A DNA stretch of 64,000 nucleotides from an uncultured Eubacteriales bacterium (GTDB lineage Bacteria > Bacillota > Clostridia > Lachnospirales > Lachnospiraceae). Position numbers and translations under genes: made by a program. Position 1 is the stretch's first letter. Every line of letters starts with the position of its first letter. Location: assembly GCA_900539455.1 (NCBI GenBank), contig UQCD01000004.1:70146-134145 (forward strand). The letters run 5' to 3'. Positions 53,087 through 60,895 of the stretch are shown here, one piece after another. The notes under the pieces are model-generated. The model saw only the letters and a list, made by a program, of their open reading frames with translations. It did not search any database and was not told the DNA's origin.

Positions 53087-55582
53087 TTATTTAGATGTTT
53101 TAACTTTTACATTTAATGTTTCACTCTGCTTGTATGGTCTAAACAATAAGAATAAGAATACAAGCACGAATAAGAATGCTACTACTGTACCTACACCAAA
53201 TGTTCCACTAATAATTAATGAACCAATCTGGTAGATACAAAGTGATACGATGTATGCTAATATACACTGGTAACCGATTGCAAACCAGAACCATTTAGCA
53301 TTGTTCATTTCTCTCTTAATAGCACCCATAGCTGCAAAACATGGGGCACATAAAAGGTTAAATACTAAGAATGAGTAACCAGCTATTGCTGACATACTAG
53401 CAGCTAATGCTGTCCAAATTTCATTACCATCTTCTGCTACTTCTTCTAATCCTCCAAAGAGAACACCGAATGTACCAACAACATTTTCCTTAGCAATTAA
53501 ACCAGTAACGGCTGCAACTGCCATCTTCCAGTTACCCCAGCCTAAAGGCTTGAATATTGGAGCAATAACACTACCAATTCTTGCTAAAATACTGTTATCA
53601 AGTTCAACAGCTTCAATCATCTTGAACTTTCCATCTACCCAGCCAAAGCTCATTAAGAACCAAAGTAATACTGTTGATAAAAGGATAATTGTACCAGCCT
53701 TCTTAATGAATGACCAAGCACGCTCCCACATACTTCTTAAAACATTGCTTACCGTAGGCATATGATATGCTGGTAACTCCATAACGAATGGTGCTGGATC
53801 TCCAGCAAACATCTTTGTTTTCTTAAGAATAATACCTGATAAGATAATTGCAGCAATGCCTACAAAGTAAGCACTTGGAGCTACCCAGGCTGCACCATCA
53901 AATAATGCACCTGCGATTAACGCAATAATAGGAAGCTTTGCTCCACAAGGAACAAATGTAGTTGTCATAATAGTCATCTTACGATCTCTATCATTTTCAA
54001 TAGTTCTTGATGCCATAACACCAGGAACACCACAACCACTACCAATAAGCATTGGAATAAATGACTTACCAGAAAGACCAAACTTACGGAAAATTCTATC
54101 CATAATGAATGCTACTCTGGCCATATATCCACAGCTTTCAAGGAATGCTAAGAATATAAATAATACTAACATCTGAGGTACGAAACCAAGCACTGCACCA
54201 ACACCGGCTACAATACCGTCTAAGATAAGGCTCTTTAACCAATCTACACAATGTATTTTGTCAAGACCAGCTTCGATAATAACAGGAACACCTGGTACCC
54301 ATACGCCATAATCTGCTGGGTCTGGTTCTGCAACATCTGCTGCGTTTTTAAATTCATCAGCATTTACCTTAACTGTTTCTACCACTTCATCTTCTTCTGT
54401 AATATCTACATCTGTTGCTAAATCTTTTACTTTATCATTTGCAACGAATTCATTAATTGCATTTGCAATTTCTTCATCACTTGCTTCTTCATTATCAAGG
54501 ACATCTGTAAGGCTGGATGTATCAACACCAGCAGCTTCAGCAGCTTCCAAGAAGCCATCCATTTCCTGTGAAGCCTTATCAAATTTACCTGCATCCTCTT
54601 CATAGCTTGATGAGCCTATACCAAATAAGTGCCAGCCATCACCAAATACGCCATCGTTTGCCCAGTCAGTTGCCCAACTACCGACAGTTGTTACTGATAC
54701 ATAGTATACAATAAACATTACAACTGCGAATATTGGTAATGCCAACCATCTGTTTGTTACAACCTTATCTATCTTATCAGATGTTGTAAGCTTTTCCTTC
54801 TTAGGCTTCTTTGTAACACAATCATTAATAATTGAAGAAATATATGTATATCTTTCATTTGTAATAATACTTTCTGTATCATCATCAAACTTATCTTCAA
54901 GAGTTTTAATTTCAGCATCTACATTTGGTAAGTTTGCATTCTGCTCACCAATCTTGTCATCTCTTTCAAGAAGCTTAATTGCGAAGAATCTCTTCTGTGT
55001 TCTTTCAACATACACATCTAATTTTCCTTCAACCTGTGTAATAATGTTTTCCACATCTTCGCTAAATCTATGTACAACATTTGCTGCCTGTTTGCTCTTC
55101 GCAGCTTCAATAGCCATTTTAGCTGCCTTATCAATTCCATCCCCCTTAAGAGCTGAAATTTCAACTACCTTACAGCCTAATTTTTCACTTAGCTTTGAAA
55201 TATTAATGGAATCGCCACTTTTTTTAACTATATCCATCATATTAACAGCCATAACTACCGGAATACCCAGCTCCATAAGCTGTGTTGATAAGTATAAGTT
55301 TCTTTCAATATTTGTACCATCTACAATATTTAAAATAGCATCTGGCTTTTCATTAATAAGGTAATTTCTTGCTACAACCTCTTCAAGAGTGTATGGTGAT
55401 AAAGAATAGATACCCGGTAAGTCGGTAATTGTTACTTCCTTTTCGCCCTTTAATTTTCCTTCTTTTTTTTCAACTGTAACGCCTGGCCAGTTACCTACAA
55501 ACTGATTAGAACCTGTCAGTGCATTAAATAATGTTGTTTTACCGCAGTTTGGATTACCTGCTAATGCAATTCTAATTGACAT
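53087..55582 (-). CDS. feoB: Ferrous iron transporter FeoB
   Basis: An 831-residue iron transporter, longer than usual (about 660-770). The GTPase domain has ALAGNPNCGKTTLFNALTG (G1), the WPGVTVEKKEG region, DLPGIYSLSPYTLEE (G3) and VMAVNMMDI (G4). The membrane part contains Gate motifs such as LIGSGCGVPGVMASRTIEND and FVPCGAKLPIIALIAGAL, with the cysteines expected. An acidic, Asp/Glu/Ala-rich insert of about 100 residues follows the first membrane span (about 320-425) and would lie outside the cell. It is downstream of two feoA genes in one operon. Confidence 0.94.
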   Translation of the reverse strand: MSIRIALAGNPNCGKTTLFNALTGSNQFVGNWPGVTVEKKEGKLKGEKEVTITDLPGIYSLSPYTLEEVVARNYLINEKPDAILNIVDGTNIERNLYLSTQLMELGIPVVMAVNMMDIVKKSGDSINISKLSEKLGCKVVEISALKGDGIDKAAKMAIEAAKSKQAANVVHRFSEDVENIITQVEGKLDVYVERTQKRFFAIKLLERDDKIGEQNANLPNVDAEIKTLEDKFDDDTESIITNERYTYISSIINDCVTKKPKKEKLTTSDKIDKVVTNRWLALPIFAVVMFIVYYVSVTTVGSWATDWANDGVFGDGWHLFGIGSSSYEEDAGKFDKASQEMDGFLEAAEAAGVDTSSLTDVLDNEEASDEEIANAINEFVANDKVKDLATDVDITEEDEVVETVKVNADEFKNAADVAEPDPADYGVWVPGVPVIIEAGLDKIHCVDWLKSLILDGIVAGVGAVLGFVPQMLVLFIFLAFLESCGYMARVAFIMDRIFRKFGLSGKSFIPMLIGSGCGVPGVMASRTIENDRDRKMTIMTTTFVPCGAKLPIIALIAGALFDGAAWVAPSAYFVGIAAIILSGIILKKTKMFAGDPAPFVMELPAYHMPTVSNVLRSMWERAWSFIKKAGTIILLSTVLLWFLMSFGWVDGKFKMIEAVELDNSILARIGSVIAPIFKPLGWGNWKMAVAAVTGLIAKENVVGTFGVLFGGLEEVAEDGNEIWTALAASMSAIAGYSFLVFNLLCAPCFAAMGAIKREMNNAKWFWFAIGYQCILAYIVSLCIYQIGSLIISGTFGVGTVVAFLFVLVFLFLLFRPYKQSETLNVKVKTSK

Positions 55583-55594
55583 TTTCTTTCTCCT

Positions 55595-55816
55595 TTACTC
55601 TACTTCAATCATTTGAGCATCTGCTTTACGCAATGATAATTCATAGCCTCTTACTGTAACCTCAACCGGATCACCAAGAGGTGCTACCTTACGAACATAA
55701 ATTTCTGTTCCCTTTGTAATGCCCATATCCATAATTCTTCTTTTGACTGCACCTTCACCGCTAAGCTTCTTTACCTTAACAGTCTGGCCACAAGCTATGT
55801 CTTTTAAAGTACTCAT
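55595..55816 (-). CDS. feoA: FeoA-family protein, copy 1
   Basis: A 73-residue SH3-like FeoA: CGQTVKVKKLSGEGAVKRRI, MDMGITKGTEIYVRKVAPLG, then PVEVTVRGYELSLRKADAQM. FeoA proteins assist FeoB. It lies 12 bases before feoB and after a second feoA in the operon. Confidence 0.93.
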   Translation of the reverse strand: MSTLKDIACGQTVKVKKLSGEGAVKRRIMDMGITKGTEIYVRKVAPLGDPVEVTVRGYELSLRKADAQMIEVE

Positions 55817-55867
55817 AATGCGCTCCTTCTATTTTCTTTAATAATAATGAAAGTTTTAAATTATTGG

Positions 55868-56080
55868 TTACACCATAATCTTATTTGCCATATCTTTGCC
55901 AATGGCAACACGCGAATCCTTAACATTAACTATCAGATTTCCACCTATTTCGGAAACCACCGTAACACTTCCTCCTATAACAAATCCAAGATTTTCCAGG
56001 TATCTGCGAGTTTCCTCCTTACCACCAATCTTTTTAATCATTGCAGGCTCTCCCGGCTTTTGTATCGATAATGGCATCAT
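55868..56080 (-). CDS. FeoA-family protein, copy 2
   Basis: A 70-residue FeoA-like protein: GEPAMIKKIGGKEETRRYLE, LGFVIGGSVTVVSEIGGNLI, then NVKDSRVAIGKDMANKI. It is the first gene of the feo operon, nearest the promoter. The ATG at 56080 follows AAAGGCG by seven bases; a TTG farther up is possible. Two FeoA genes before feoB is common in Clostridia. Confidence 0.9.
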   Translation of the reverse strand: MMPLSIQKPGEPAMIKKIGGKEETRRYLENLGFVIGGSVTVVSEIGGNLIVNVKDSRVAIGKDMANKIMV

Positions 56081-56122
56081 ATCATCGCCTTTCAATATTG
56101 ATAAAGATTTTCATTTTCAGCA

Positions 56123-56154
56123 GTTAGTATACTCTAACCTATATTAGATGTCAA
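56123..56154 (-). promoter_or_regulatory. feo operon promoter with overlapping palindromic operator
   Basis: On the minus strand TTGACA (56149-56154) and TATACT (56126-56131) are 17 bases apart, an almost ideal sigma-A promoter. Two palindromes, GTTAG(6)CTAAC (56123-56138) and TCTAA(6)TTAGA (56133-56148), overlap each other and cover the spacer and the -10 box. Such TTAG/CTAA sites suit DtxR/IdeR or MntR-type regulators, one of which is encoded just downstream in the opposite direction. Confidence 0.7.
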
Positions 56155-56273
56155 GAACTTTGCTGAAATATTTTTCACTTCAACGCACTTCTTTTTTTAT
56201 TCCTTTTGTGATATACTTTTCATATGTTTAACTTATTTTGAATACTAAACCTCGTACTTAAGGAGAATATAAA

Positions 56274-56642
56274 ATGACATCAGCAAATAATGAATCAGCA
56301 GAAAATTATTTAGAAACTATTCTAATTCTTAGCAAAAAGCTCCCCGTTGTCCGCTCTGTAGATATAGCAAATGAATTAAATTTCAAAAAATCAAGTGTAA
56401 GTATTGCTATGAAAAACCTGCGTGAGAAAAACCAAATTACAGTTACAGACAGTGGATTTATTTATCTTACCGAAAGTGGGCGTGAGGTAGCTGAGATGAT
56501 TTACGAAAGACATGAGTTTTTAACAGATTGGCTTGTTTCGCTCGGAGTTGACAAGGATGTTGCTGCCGAGGACGCCTGCAAAATGGAGCATGTTATTAGT
56601 AAAGAAAGCTTTGCAGCCATTAAGTCACATATTACCATCTAA
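56274..56642 (+). CDS. DtxR/MntR-type metal-dependent regulator
   Basis: A 122-residue repressor. The winged helix is ETILILSKKLPVVRSVDIAN then LNFKKSSVSIAMKNLREKNQ, and the dimer/metal part contains MIYERHEFLTDWLVSLGVD, then AAEDACKMEHVISKESFAAI. In this class the E(xx)H and DxxxxxE/H residues bind iron or manganese, and the residues needed (EDAC, MEH) are present. It lacks the SH3-like C-terminal domain of DtxR. It is divergent from the feo operon and is the best candidate for its repressor. Confidence 0.9.
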   Translation: MTSANNESAENYLETILILSKKLPVVRSVDIANELNFKKSSVSIAMKNLREKNQITVTDSGFIYLTESGREVAEMIYERHEFLTDWLVSLGVDKDVAAEDACKMEHVISKESFAAIKSHITI

Positions 56643-56731
56643 CTGCTTCACAGCTATATGCGTGCATGTTCCAGCCCCACAGAGTGTTTTAATTTAAAGA
56701 AATATTGCATCGCAATTTCCTATGAATCAAA

Positions 56732-56833
56732 AAAGCTATGTTAATATTCCTGTAAATGATTGGATATAATCCATAGATTTCATCAATCCTTGACTTTATA
56801 TCCAATTTTTTAACAGAAATACAACATAGCTTT
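56732..56833. repeat. Long imperfect inverted repeat between the DtxR-type gene and trkH
   Basis: AAAGCTATGTT (56732-56742) matches AACATAGCTTT (56823-56833), and inner arms ATTGGATATAA and TTATATCCAAT also pair. Together the arms are about 37 bases with small gaps. It lies between two convergent genes and likely acts as a terminator. Its ends differ from the AATGYCAGRCA family. Confidence 0.65.
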
Positions 56834-56848
56834 CTTAATATATCTATT

Positions 56849-58300
56849 CTATTTTTTCCAGGTTGAAGGAGAAAGTAATATTAATATCGGGAATATTTCC
56901 AATCTTCCTGCCAACATATCTAATATTAATATTATTTTTGACAATGTACTAAAGTCCGCAAAATTGCAGGTTGGACCTGCCACTTCTAAACCCGGACCAA
57001 TATTGTTTAAGGTAGATATTACTGAGGTAATATTTGTAGTAATAGAAAACCCGTCCATAGATACAATCAAAACACTTACTATAATAATTACAACATATGC
57101 TGCAAGATAAGCATTTGACATTTGTAGTATCTTTTCGTCCACAGGTTCATTGTTCATTTTTACTACCTGCACCTTATTTGGATACAGCATTTGTTTTATT
57201 TTTCTTTTAAGGTTTTTGAAAATTAACAATGCTCTTCCACACTTAAAGCCTCCACCTGTACTTCCGGCACAGGCACCTACCAGCATTAAGCAAATCAATA
57301 TTGTCTTTGAAAAGCTGGGCCACAAATCAAAATCCGTTGTAGCAAATCCAGTTGTTGTTGCAATACTTGCAACCTGAAAAGAGCTGTGTCTGATTCTTTC
57401 CCCTAAGGTATCATAATAGCCTGACAGATTAATTGTAATAAGAATTATACTGCCTAAAACAAGACCAATATACATCCTTAATTCCTCATCCTTAAGAACA
57501 TTCTTAAACTGTCTTATCAGTAATAGATAATATATACTGAAATTTACTCCAAACAGCAGCATAAATACTGTACAGACATTTTGAATATATGGACTATAGC
57601 CCGCAATACTGTCATTTTTAATACCAAAGCCACCTGTTCCGGCTGTTCCAAAAGCAGTACATACTGCATCAAAACCAGACATTCCACCTATAAGCAGGAA
57701 TATTATATTTAATATTGTAAGCAAAATATACATTATATATAGTATTTCTGCTGTCTTTTTCATTTTAGGAACAAGCTTTGAAACCTTTGGTCCAGGGCTT
57801 TCTGCTCGTAAAATGTGCATTGTAAAGCCATCGCTATTTTTAGTATTATTAACTATAGCAAGCAAAAATACTAATACGCCCATACCACCCAGCCAATGAG
57901 TAAAGCTTCTCCAATAAAGCAAGCCTTTTGATAAGCCTTCTACATTAGCTAATATAGATGAGCCGGTAGTAGTAAAGCCTGACACTGTTTCAAATAGTGC
58001 ATCAATAAAATCCGGTATTTCTCTTGAGAAGTAAAATGGAAAGCAGCCTAATAAGCTCATTACAATCCAGCTTAATGCAACGCACACCAATCCTTCTCTT
58101 GCAAGAAACATTCTTTTTGAGTTTCTTCCTGCAATTAACATACACAATGATACAAATAAAATCATCCCTATTGAAAATAAAAATCCAAATATTGCACTTT
58201 TTTCACCAACGATTAAGCTTATTATCAATGCAGGTACCATAAATACTGCCTCTACCAGTAATATTTTACCTATAAATCTGCAAATCATTTTAAAATTCAT
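56849..58300 (-). CDS. trkH: Potassium uptake protein TrkH
   Basis: A 483-residue TrkH/KtrB-type channel subunit with about ten spans. The selectivity-filter regions are visible as FETVSGFTTTGSSIL, TAFGTAGTGGFGIKNDS, ASIATTTGFATTDFD and STLNNIGPGLE, four pore loops as expected. It moves K+ with the TrkA ring subunit whose gene lies just upstream on the same strand (36 bases). TrkH and KtrB are hard to tell apart; TrkA being double-RCK favours Trk. Confidence 0.92.
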   Translation of the reverse strand: MNFKMICRFIGKILLVEAVFMVPALIISLIVGEKSAIFGFLFSIGMILFVSLCMLIAGRNSKRMFLAREGLVCVALSWIVMSLLGCFPFYFSREIPDFIDALFETVSGFTTTGSSILANVEGLSKGLLYWRSFTHWLGGMGVLVFLLAIVNNTKNSDGFTMHILRAESPGPKVSKLVPKMKKTAEILYIMYILLTILNIIFLLIGGMSGFDAVCTAFGTAGTGGFGIKNDSIAGYSPYIQNVCTVFMLLFGVNFSIYYLLLIRQFKNVLKDEELRMYIGLVLGSIILITINLSGYYDTLGERIRHSSFQVASIATTTGFATTDFDLWPSFSKTILICLMLVGACAGSTGGGFKCGRALLIFKNLKRKIKQMLYPNKVQVVKMNNEPVDEKILQMSNAYLAAYVVIIIVSVLIVSMDGFSITTNITSVISTLNNIGPGLEVAGPTCNFADFSTLSKIILILDMLAGRLEIFPILILLSPSTWKK

Positions 58301-58335
58301 AGCTTAGCCTCTTTAATGTATTAACAATTATTATT

Positions 58336-59688
58336 TTATTCAAAAATATCATTTAACTGATATATAACCTTATCGCCACTTGTTACAACAATAACTGTAT
58401 CACCCGTTTGATATGATGATTCACCATTTGGAATTTCTGTTTTTATACCATGCGTAATACAAACTATTAATATATTTTTCTTTAATTTAATTTCCTTTAA
58501 TGGAGTATTTAGAAACATAGTATTATCATCAGCCACAAATTCAATAGCCTCTGCCTGACCATCAGCAATAATATGAACTGATACTGCACTGCCCTCCTGG
58601 TTTTTCAAGGCTCTCACATATCTGGATATGGTATTGCAGCATAAAAGTCTAGGGCTAATGGTGCTGCCTAAGGAAAGCTTATCTAATATAGTATTATTTT
58701 CAAGTCTGCCCAGCTTTGTAATAACCTTTGACACGCCACAGTTTTTACCATAAAGGGAAATAAACATATTCATTTCGTCTACGCCAGTTGTGGTAACTAA
58801 CGCATCACAATCCATTATGCCTTCGCTTTTAAGTAAAAATTCGTTGGTTGCATCTCCATGTATTATGTTTGCCTGTGGCAGCATATCTGCAAGCTGTAAG
58901 CACCTTTCATAATTTTGTTCAATAATTTTCACTGAAATACCATTATTGATAAGAAGATAAGCAAGATAAAAGCTTACCCTTCCACCACCACATATTATAA
59001 CATTTTTAATCTTGTGTGTAATAATGCCAAGATTTTTAAGCAATATAGTAAGGTTATTAGCTGTAACAAATATTCTATCCTTATCCTTAAGTACGAAATT
59101 TCCATCTGGTGCAGCTGCCCTGCCAGCTCTTAAAACTGCACATACAAGCACCTTGCACTTTGCAATTCCACTTATTGCACTAAGTGGCTTATTGCATATG
59201 TTCATGCCTTCCTCTACCTGAACCTCTACTATTTCAACTCTGCCCTTTGCAAAAGTATCTCTCTTTAAAAAGCCCGGATACTTAAGTAATCTGTCAATTT
59301 CTATAGCAGTCTGCTTTTCAGGGTTGACCGATAGTGACAATGAAAATAGATTTCTCATTTCATATATCTGTTTTGTATATTCAGGGTTTCTAATACGAGA
59401 AATAGTATGTATCTTTGGATTCATACCATGAGCAATAATACTGGACAATAAATTAATTTCATCATCACCTGCAACAGCAATCAGTAAATCTGCGTCCTTT
59501 ACACCTGCACGCTCCAATACCTCCATTGATGCACAGTTTCCCTGCACAACCATAATGTCATATTGCTCCTCGCTTGTTTCCAACACTCTGTTATTTGAGT
59601 CAATAAGTGTTATGTCATATCCTTCCTGTGATAATTGTTTTGTAAGCGTAGAACCAATTTTGCCATCGCCTGCTATAATAATCTTCAT
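58336..59688 (-). CDS. trkA: Trk potassium channel regulator TrkA
   Basis: A 450-residue protein with two RCK halves. Each begins with a Rossmann start: MKIIIAGDGKIGSTLTKQLS and KNVIICGGGRVSFYLAYLLI (about residue 230). Each also has a RCK-C domain, ending with EIPNGESSYQTGDTVIVVTS. It binds NAD(H) and perhaps cyclic di-AMP and gates TrkH. The start ATG follows GGAGGATATCCAG. Confidence 0.93.
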   Translation of the reverse strand: MKIIIAGDGKIGSTLTKQLSQEGYDITLIDSNNRVLETSEEQYDIMVVQGNCASMEVLERAGVKDADLLIAVAGDDEINLLSSIIAHGMNPKIHTISRIRNPEYTKQIYEMRNLFSLSLSVNPEKQTAIEIDRLLKYPGFLKRDTFAKGRVEIVEVQVEEGMNICNKPLSAISGIAKCKVLVCAVLRAGRAAAPDGNFVLKDKDRIFVTANNLTILLKNLGIITHKIKNVIICGGGRVSFYLAYLLINNGISVKIIEQNYERCLQLADMLPQANIIHGDATNEFLLKSEGIMDCDALVTTTGVDEMNMFISLYGKNCGVSKVITKLGRLENNTILDKLSLGSTISPRLLCCNTISRYVRALKNQEGSAVSVHIIADGQAEAIEFVADDNTMFLNTPLKEIKLKKNILIVCITHGIKTEIPNGESSYQTGDTVIVVTSGDKVIYQLNDIFE

Positions 59689-59770
59689 AACTGGATATCC
59701 TCCATGAATTTATCAAACTAACTCTCTTTATTATGACCTAAAGCCAATTTGGAATCATTATACCTCTTTA

Positions 59771-60895
59771 TCATTGTTCTTTCAAACTATTTTTCATTCC
59801 CTGCAAAATTGGTTCTAGGAAATAGTCTAATACACTTCTTTTTCCTACATCAATTTCCACAGTTCCTGACATACCAGACATAAGCTTTATTTCTTCATTA
59901 AAGCCTTCACTGTCTATTTCTACCTCTATTTTATACACATTTCCCATTCCTTCTATTTGATATGAGGATTTACTAATATATGTAACCCTTCCGTCTATAT
60001 CTCCATAATCAGAATATGAATATGCAGATATTTTTATTTTTGCCACATCTCCTATTTTTATATTAGCAATATCCTTGTCCTGTATATAGCCCTCAAACAC
60101 AAGTGGCTTATCTGTCGGCACTATCTGTAATAAAACATCTGCCTGAGTTACCATTTGTCCTGTACTATTTACTGCCATTCCACTAATGCAGCCATTAATT
60201 GGTGACTTTATCTGGTAATTTTCTAATTGTAACTTTAAAGCCTTAAGTTCATTTTCATAGCCTTCTATTTCTCCATCTATCTGTGCTATTTTTCCACTTA
60301 ATTCAGTTATATATTGTAATTTTATAATATTAGCTGTTTCTCCATTATATCTTTCAAGCTCTAATAGCTTAAGCTTGTTTTCCAATATAATATTATTTAT
60401 TAAATCACTATATTTATCATCATAGTCAGCTACATTTACCTGTTTATTCACATCCTCTAAATAAATATTTTTAATTGCAGCTTCTATCTTTAATCTATTT
60501 ATAGAATCCTCGAGCTTGTTTATCTGAGCATCTATATTTTCTGTTTCAAGGGTAACTAATAAATCTCCTGCCTTTACATAATCACCATCACTATAGTTTA
60601 TTTTTGAAACAACTCCACTAATTGTACTTTTTATAGTTACAATACTATTTTGTGGTGATATATTTCCTGTGCCTGATACAATAACATTAATTTTTGATAA
60701 AGCTGCCCATATTATTGAAACTAGCAACAGTAAAGCAATTCCTATTATAATAACCTTTCCTGCAATATGAGATGGTTTTTCAATTATCTCCAATAAAGAC
60801 GGCATAAAATCATATTTTAATCTTTTATCCCTAACTGTACTGGTTTTAATTATATATTCACTTAATGCCTCTTTCCTGCTTTTTTTATTATCCAT
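59771..60895 (-). CDS. HlyD-like membrane fusion protein of the RTX exporter
   Basis: A 374-residue adaptor. A short cytoplasmic N terminus of about 45 residues is followed by one membrane span (KVIIIGIALLLLVSIIWAAL), a barrel-sandwich domain (VTIKSTISGVVSKINYSDGD, VKAGDLLVTLETENIDAQIN), a coiled-coil region (about 120-215) and the second lipoyl half (YQIKSPINGCISGMAVNSTG). Its end has MSGMSGTVEIDVGKRSVLDY. It is shorter than E. coli HlyD (478 residues), mainly in the coiled coil. The ATG 60893-60895 lies inside the end of the exporter gene, so the two are co-translated. Confidence 0.9.
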   Translation of the reverse strand: MDNKKSRKEALSEYIIKTSTVRDKRLKYDFMPSLLEIIEKPSHIAGKVIIIGIALLLLVSIIWAALSKINVIVSGTGNISPQNSIVTIKSTISGVVSKINYSDGDYVKAGDLLVTLETENIDAQINKLEDSINRLKIEAAIKNIYLEDVNKQVNVADYDDKYSDLINNIILENKLKLLELERYNGETANIIKLQYITELSGKIAQIDGEIEGYENELKALKLQLENYQIKSPINGCISGMAVNSTGQMVTQADVLLQIVPTDKPLVFEGYIQDKDIANIKIGDVAKIKISAYSYSDYGDIDGRVTYISKSSYQIEGMGNVYKIEVEIDSEGFNEEIKLMSGMSGTVEIDVGKRSVLDYFLEPILQGMKNSLKEQ

